Source: CAWUEX02 sp963921305
Lineage (GTDB): Bacteria > Pseudomonadota > Alphaproteobacteria > Rhodospirillales > Rhodospirillaceae
DNA: 64,000 nucleotides
Direction of reading: 5' to 3'
NCBI GenBank assembly: GCA_963921305.4
Contig: CAWUEX030000002.1
Span: 1,364,001-1,428,000, forward strand
Part shown: positions 60,667-64,000 of the stretch, in pieces
How the letters are laid out: each line of letters begins with the position of its first letter
Position numbering within the stretch: position 1 is the first letter of the stretch
Made by a program: the position numbers and the translations under genes
Notes under the pieces: model-generated
Databases searched by the model: none
Told to the model about the DNA's origin: nothing
The model's input: only the letters and a program-made list of their open reading frames with translations

Positions 60667-62424
60667 CTAGTCGCCCATCACCGTGCCTTCGCGGCGTGGA
60701 TCGGCCCCGCCCCAAATCACACCGTCGCGCACCGCCAGGGCGTGCACGCCGCTGGGGAAGTTGCCCACGCGCACGCGATGGCCGAACGCTTCCAAATCCT
60801 CTTTGAAGTCCGCGATGGCGGTTCCGCCTTCCAGCAGCACGGTCGGTCCGAAGATCAGCACATTCGGCAGGTTGGTGGCGTCCTGTGGCGTCATATTCCA
60901 GTCGAGCATGGCAATCAGGGTTTTCGCCACCAGGGGCACGATGGCCATGCCGCCGGGTGAGCCGGACACGGCGACGATTTCGTCGTCCGCGTCGAACACG
61001 ATGATCGGCGCCATGGAGCTGCGCGGCCGCTTGCCGCCCTCGACCCGGTTGGCGACGGTCCGGCCGTCCGCCACCGCATCGTAGGTAAAGTCGGTCAGCT
61101 GATTGTTGAGCAGGAATCCGCGCACCATCAGATGCGAGCCGAACGCGCCTTCGATGGAGCTGGTCATGGATGCCGCGTTGCCGTCGCCATCGATCACCGA
61201 AATATGCGTGGTCGAGGGCCGCTCGAACTCGATGCCCGGCTGATACAACAGGGTCTCTTTATGAGGCGGTTCTCCCGCGGTGACTCTGTTCATCCGTGCG
61301 GATGGATCGATCAACGCAGAGCGCTCGGCCAAATAGGCTGGGCTCACCAGGCCGTCTTGCGGCACGCTGACAAAATCCGGATCGGCGATATGCACTGCCC
61401 GGTCGGCATAGACCAGACGGCTGGCTTCGACGAACAGGTGAATCGCCTCGGCGGACCAAGGGTCCATCGCCGGCAGATCGAAGCGCTCCAGCAGTCCCAG
61501 AGTTTGAATCACGCCGATGCCGCCCGATGTTGGCGCTGGCATGCCGCAAACCTTGTAGCTGCGGTAGGGCGCGCACAGGGGGTCGCGTTCCTTGGCGCGG
61601 TAGGAGGCCAGATCGTCCAACGTAAGGTCCGCCGGATTGCGTGTGGTTTCACGCACGCGGGCGACAATCGTTTCGGCAATGTCACCGGTGTAAAACGCTC
61701 GCGGGCCTTCGGTTGCGATGCGTTTGAGCGTCGTCGTCATGCGCTCGTTCTTGAGCACGGTGCCAACGGGCTTCGGCGTGCCGTCGGCCTGGTAATAGTG
61801 CTCCGCGGGAATCCGGATTTTCGGCAGCGTTTCATCGAGGTCCAGCAACCGGTGCAAACGCGGTGAGATGGCGAAGCCGTTTTCCGCCACGCCAATGGCC
61901 GCGGTGAACAGATCGCTCCAGTCCGATGCGCCATGGCGGTCGTGACTCAGTTTCATCATCCGCACCAGGCCGGGCACGCCTACCGACTTGCCGCCGATCA
62001 CGGCCTGGCCGCGGCGCATCGCCTTACCGTCTGCGGTCAGGAACCGGTCTTCGGTGGCCGACGCCGGCGCGGTCTCGCGGCCGTCGTAGGCGTACAAGCG
62101 CTGAGCTGCATTGTCCCAGTACAGAACGAAGGCGCCGCCGCCGATGCCCGACGATTGAGGTTCAACCAAATTCAGTACGAGCTGAGTCGCGAACGCGGCA
62201 TCAAGGGCATTGCCGCCGTCTTTAAGCATGTCGTAGCCGGCCTGCACCGCAATCGGGTTGGCAGCGGCAACCATGAACGTCTCGGCCGTGCCGCCTTTTT
62301 GTTCGACCAGCCCGCTTGAGGCTTCCGGGAAGTCGAACTCCTGCGCTGCCACCTGCGCCGATGCTGCAAGTGCGGAGACGCCGCAAACCGCCGCCAAAAG
62401 CGTACGCCAACACCGAACCATCAT
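60667..62424 (-). CDS. ggt: Periplasmic gamma-glutamyltransferase
   Basis: This 585-residue GGT precursor has a signal peptide (LLAAVCGVSALAASAQVAAQ). Conserved blocks are NPIAVQAGYDMLKDGGNALDAAFATQ (in pieces), EPQSSGIGGGAFVLYWD and the gamma-glutamyl-binding Arg in AYDGRETAPASA. Self-cleavage occurs before the catalytic Thr in RPSTTHISVIDGDGN. GGKRPRSSMAPIIV and GSPGGMAIVP follow. It cleaves glutathione and other gamma-glutamyl compounds outside the cytoplasm. It is followed upstream by the IclR gene at 62540 on the same strand. Confidence 0.93.
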   Translation of the reverse strand: MMVRCWRTLLAAVCGVSALAASAQVAAQEFDFPEASSGLVEQKGGTAETFMVAAANPIAVQAGYDMLKDGGNALDAAFATQLVLNLVEPQSSGIGGGAFVLYWDNAAQRLYAYDGRETAPASATEDRFLTADGKAMRRGQAVIGGKSVGVPGLVRMMKLSHDRHGASDWSDLFTAAIGVAENGFAISPRLHRLLDLDETLPKIRIPAEHYYQADGTPKPVGTVLKNERMTTTLKRIATEGPRAFYTGDIAETIVARVRETTRNPADLTLDDLASYRAKERDPLCAPYRSYKVCGMPAPTSGGIGVIQTLGLLERFDLPAMDPWSAEAIHLFVEASRLVYADRAVHIADPDFVSVPQDGLVSPAYLAERSALIDPSARMNRVTAGEPPHKETLLYQPGIEFERPSTTHISVIDGDGNAASMTSSIEGAFGSHLMVRGFLLNNQLTDFTYDAVADGRTVANRVEGGKRPRSSMAPIIVFDADDEIVAVSGSPGGMAIVPLVAKTLIAMLDWNMTPQDATNLPNVLIFGPTVLLEGGTAIADFKEDLEAFGHRVRVGNFPSGVHALAVRDGVIWGGADPRREGTVMGD

Positions 62425-62539
62425 TTGAAAACCTTACGCGGAGATTATGTGAACAAACCCGAGCCGGGTGTTTCTAGCACAGGGGGCAGACGCGGTCAGC
62501 CACGCGCATTCGCGTGATCGGCCACGCGCGTCTGCGTCA

Positions 62540-63331
62540 TCACCCAAGCGCTTGACGAATCAAACGGCGCATAAGGGTGACCACCTGGGCCTCCGAGCGT
62601 TTGATCCGCGCGATCGGCCCCCCCAACCCAATCACCACAGTCTGGCCGCGTACGGGCCGGGGATAGGCAATGGCGATCGCACCCGTATCCGGCGAGACCT
62701 TGCCGTAGGCGATCGCGGCCCCCCGCTGTTCGACCTCTCCCAGCCGCCGGGCGCAGACCTCGGGCGAGATGGTATCTCCATCGCTGTGGCGATTATAGGC
62801 GCGGCGCAGGTCTTCCACCGTTTCCGGGCCCTGCGCCGACAGCCAGGCGCGTCCCACGGCGGACTCGAACAAATCTGCCAACGCGCCCTCGGCGATGTTC
62901 AGCGCCACCGGGAAGGTGCTGGGGACGATGGAGACGAATTGCATCGACATACCCGCGCGCACGGATGCGGAGATGGTTTCTCCCGTCGCCGCACTGAGCT
63001 CACGCATAATGCCGGTGAGGATGCGGTCGCGCCGCACCGAGTCCAGCAGCCATTCCCCCAGAAGCCCGACCCGCATGGTCGGAAAGTACGTCGCCGTTTC
63101 TGAGTTGAATTGCAGGTAGCCCAATGTGACCAGGCTGGCCAACAGGGCGTTGGCGCTGGAGCGCGGCAATTTCAAAGCGGCTGCCAGCTCGCGCGCGGTG
63201 GCGGGCCGCTTCCAGGCCTGGAAGGTCTCCAGTATCGCCAGCGTGCGGCCGGCCGACTTAACCACACTGTCCGGAGCGTTAGCGGAGGTTGGTTCAGACC
63301 CGGGTGAGAAGGTTGAGAGCACGGGAGTCAT
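62540..63331 (-). CDS. IclR family transcriptional regulator
   Basis: This 263-residue regulator has a winged helix-turn-helix at about 25-85 (AGRTLAILETFQAWKRPATARELAAALKLPRSSANALLASLV in blocks). The effector domain at about 100-260 holds GETISASVRAGMSMQFV and AIAIAYPRPV. It is divergent from the TonB-dependent receptor at 63551, with a 219-nt shared region holding two palindromes, and lies upstream of ggt on the same strand. It probably controls the receptor and perhaps the GGT. Confidence 0.88.
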   Translation of the reverse strand: MTPVLSTFSPGSEPTSANAPDSVVKSAGRTLAILETFQAWKRPATARELAAALKLPRSSANALLASLVTLGYLQFNSETATYFPTMRVGLLGEWLLDSVRRDRILTGIMRELSAATGETISASVRAGMSMQFVSIVPSTFPVALNIAEGALADLFESAVGRAWLSAQGPETVEDLRRAYNRHSDGDTISPEVCARRLGEVEQRGAAIAYGKVSPDTGAIAIAYPRPVRGQTVVIGLGGPIARIKRSEAQVVTLMRRLIRQALG

Positions 63332-63405
63332 CCACCTTGAATGAGGGACGGATGGTTTGTGGTTTCAGCATCACAGCGCCGCACAATACGCCATAGTCGA
63401 ATTTG

Positions 63406-63431
63406 TATCTAGATAGGCCTTATACATATGT
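63406..63431. promoter_or_regulatory. Two AT-rich palindromes between iclR and TonB receptor genes
   Basis: TATCTAGATA (63406-63415) and ACATATGT (63424-63431) are perfect palindromes centred 17 nt apart in the divergent region. The stretch is strikingly AT-rich against its surroundings. They are candidate IclR operators and may overlap promoters. Confidence 0.4.
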
Positions 63432-63550
63432 GGATGACCTACTATGAATGTCTTCGTCAGACCTCGAAGAGTTGCCTAGACCAATCAGCCGGAGTCGCAT
63501 AACCGGCATCTCAACGCCACGTTGCCCGAGGGTAGAGGAGAGACAACCCC

Positions 63551-64000
63551 ATGAAACTCACGAAAAAGCGCGCCTTGCTCGGCGGAACCGCACTGACCTT
63601 GGCTGCCCTGACAGCCGTTACCCCGGCCCAGGCCCAAAACACCTTGGCGCTGGAAGAAATCGTGGTGACGGCCCAGCGCCGTGAAAGCACGCTGCTTGAT
63701 GCGCCCATAGCGGTATCCGCCTTCGATGCCAACGAGATCGAACGGCGTCAGTCCTTCAACGTCGTTGATATCGTCAACAACGTTCCCAACCTGATCGGCA
63801 ACAACAACATCGGTCAAAGCACGGCGACCACCGTGTTCCTCCGCGGCGTTGGCACCACTGAGTCCATCGTTACCGTCGACCCCGGTTTGGGCTTCTATGT
63901 CGATGACGTGTTCATCGCCCGCCAGGGTGTGAACAACTTCAGCCTGTTCGATGTGGAACGGGTCGAGGTTCTGCGCGGGCCGCAGGGCACACTGTACGGA
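63551..64000 (+). CDS. TonB-dependent receptor, N-terminal fragment
   Basis: The first 150 codons are present and the gene runs off the right edge. A signal peptide (LLGGTALTLAALTAVTPAQAQ) precedes the TonB box-like LEEIVVTAQRRESTLLDAPI. The plug domain follows: SFNVVDIVNNVPNL, VFLRGVGTTES and VERVEVLRGPQGTLYG. This form is typical of sphingomonad and alphaproteobacterial receptors that take up organic ligands or siderophores. The ATG has GAGGAGAG upstream. It is divergent from an IclR regulator, implying ligand-dependent control. Confidence 0.95.
   Translation, partial: MKLTKKRALLGGTALTLAALTAVTPAQAQNTLALEEIVVTAQRRESTLLDAPIAVSAFDANEIERRQSFNVVDIVNNVPNLIGNNNIGQSTATTVFLRGVGTTESIVTVDPGLGFYVDDVFIARQGVNNFSLFDVERVEVLRGPQGTLYG

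Overview
The window comes from a high-GC alphaproteobacterium. The evidence is a bacteriochlorophyll cluster of the purple-bacterial type (bchI, bchD, bchC, bchX, bchY, partial bchZ), an Hsp20 gene followed by a DUF1150 gene, a short stand-alone FliN, Tat-exported flavoproteins and a sodium:solute symporter paired with its DUF4212 small subunit. It is probably an aerobic or facultative anoxygenic phototroph with a large repertoire of scavenging enzymes. Species cannot be named from the sequence alone.

Layout. 1-6.7 kb: one tightly coupled minus-strand operon, bchI-bchD-bchC-bchX-bchY-bchZ, covering Mg insertion and conversion of chlorophyllide to bacteriochlorophyllide a. 6.9-12.8 kb: an ABC ATPase, a membrane-anchored ferrochelatase-like protein closed by a strong terminator, and two adjacent genes that each encode two fused alpha/beta-hydrolase domains lacking the usual nucleophile serine. 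12.9-13.9 kb: hsp20, a DUF1150 gene and tRNA-Arg(CCT). 13.8-17.0 kb: a compact island between two perfect 50-bp copies of the tRNA 3' end. 17.1-29.5 kb: fliN, a Sel1 protein, a universal stress protein, a methyltransferase, a serine hydrolase, a GST, an Fe-S/FMN/FAD oxidoreductase, two SUMF1-like proteins, a hydrolase, an IclR regulator and an MFS transporter. 29.6-42.9 kb: secreted or exported catabolic enzymes (two Tat amine-oxidase-like flavoproteins, two beta-lactamase-like hydrolases, two peptide-binding proteins, a gamma-glutamyltransferase, a metallo-beta-lactamase-fold protein, a Tat alpha/beta hydrolase, DUF1499). 43.0-47.2 kb: coxM-coxS-coxG homologues without a large subunit, and an ActP-like symporter with its small subunit. 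47.3-60.6 kb: housekeeping and signalling genes (dinB, chaC, ABC exporter, PAS histidine kinase, arfB, sufE, TPR proteins, degenerate EAL protein, bicupin, PAS_5 protein, VOC protein). 60.7-64.0 kb: a second gamma-glutamyltransferase, a second IclR regulator and the start of a TonB-dependent receptor.

The most interesting object is the island at 13.82-16.98 kb. It has no integrase and carries only two genes. The first is an 817-residue NLR/STAND-type NTPase with C-terminal TPR repeats that are nearly identical to each other. The second is a 130-residue helical protein resembling the Bell-type effectors reported next to bacterial NLRs. The N-terminus of the NTPase and the C-terminus of the small protein share a gapless 20-residue motif ending in NIT(V/I)x(V/I). 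This matches the arrangement in which an NLR templates amyloid folding of an effector's matching motif. I infer a mobile two-gene immune or cell-death cassette built on amyloid signalling.

A second theme is repeated tandem duplication of catabolic genes in which both copies have altered catalytic residues: alpha/beta hydrolases with Ala, Tyr or His at the nucleophile position, beta-lactamase-like hydrolases with SxxR in place of SxxK, and SUMF1 proteins without the formylglycine-generating-enzyme cysteines.
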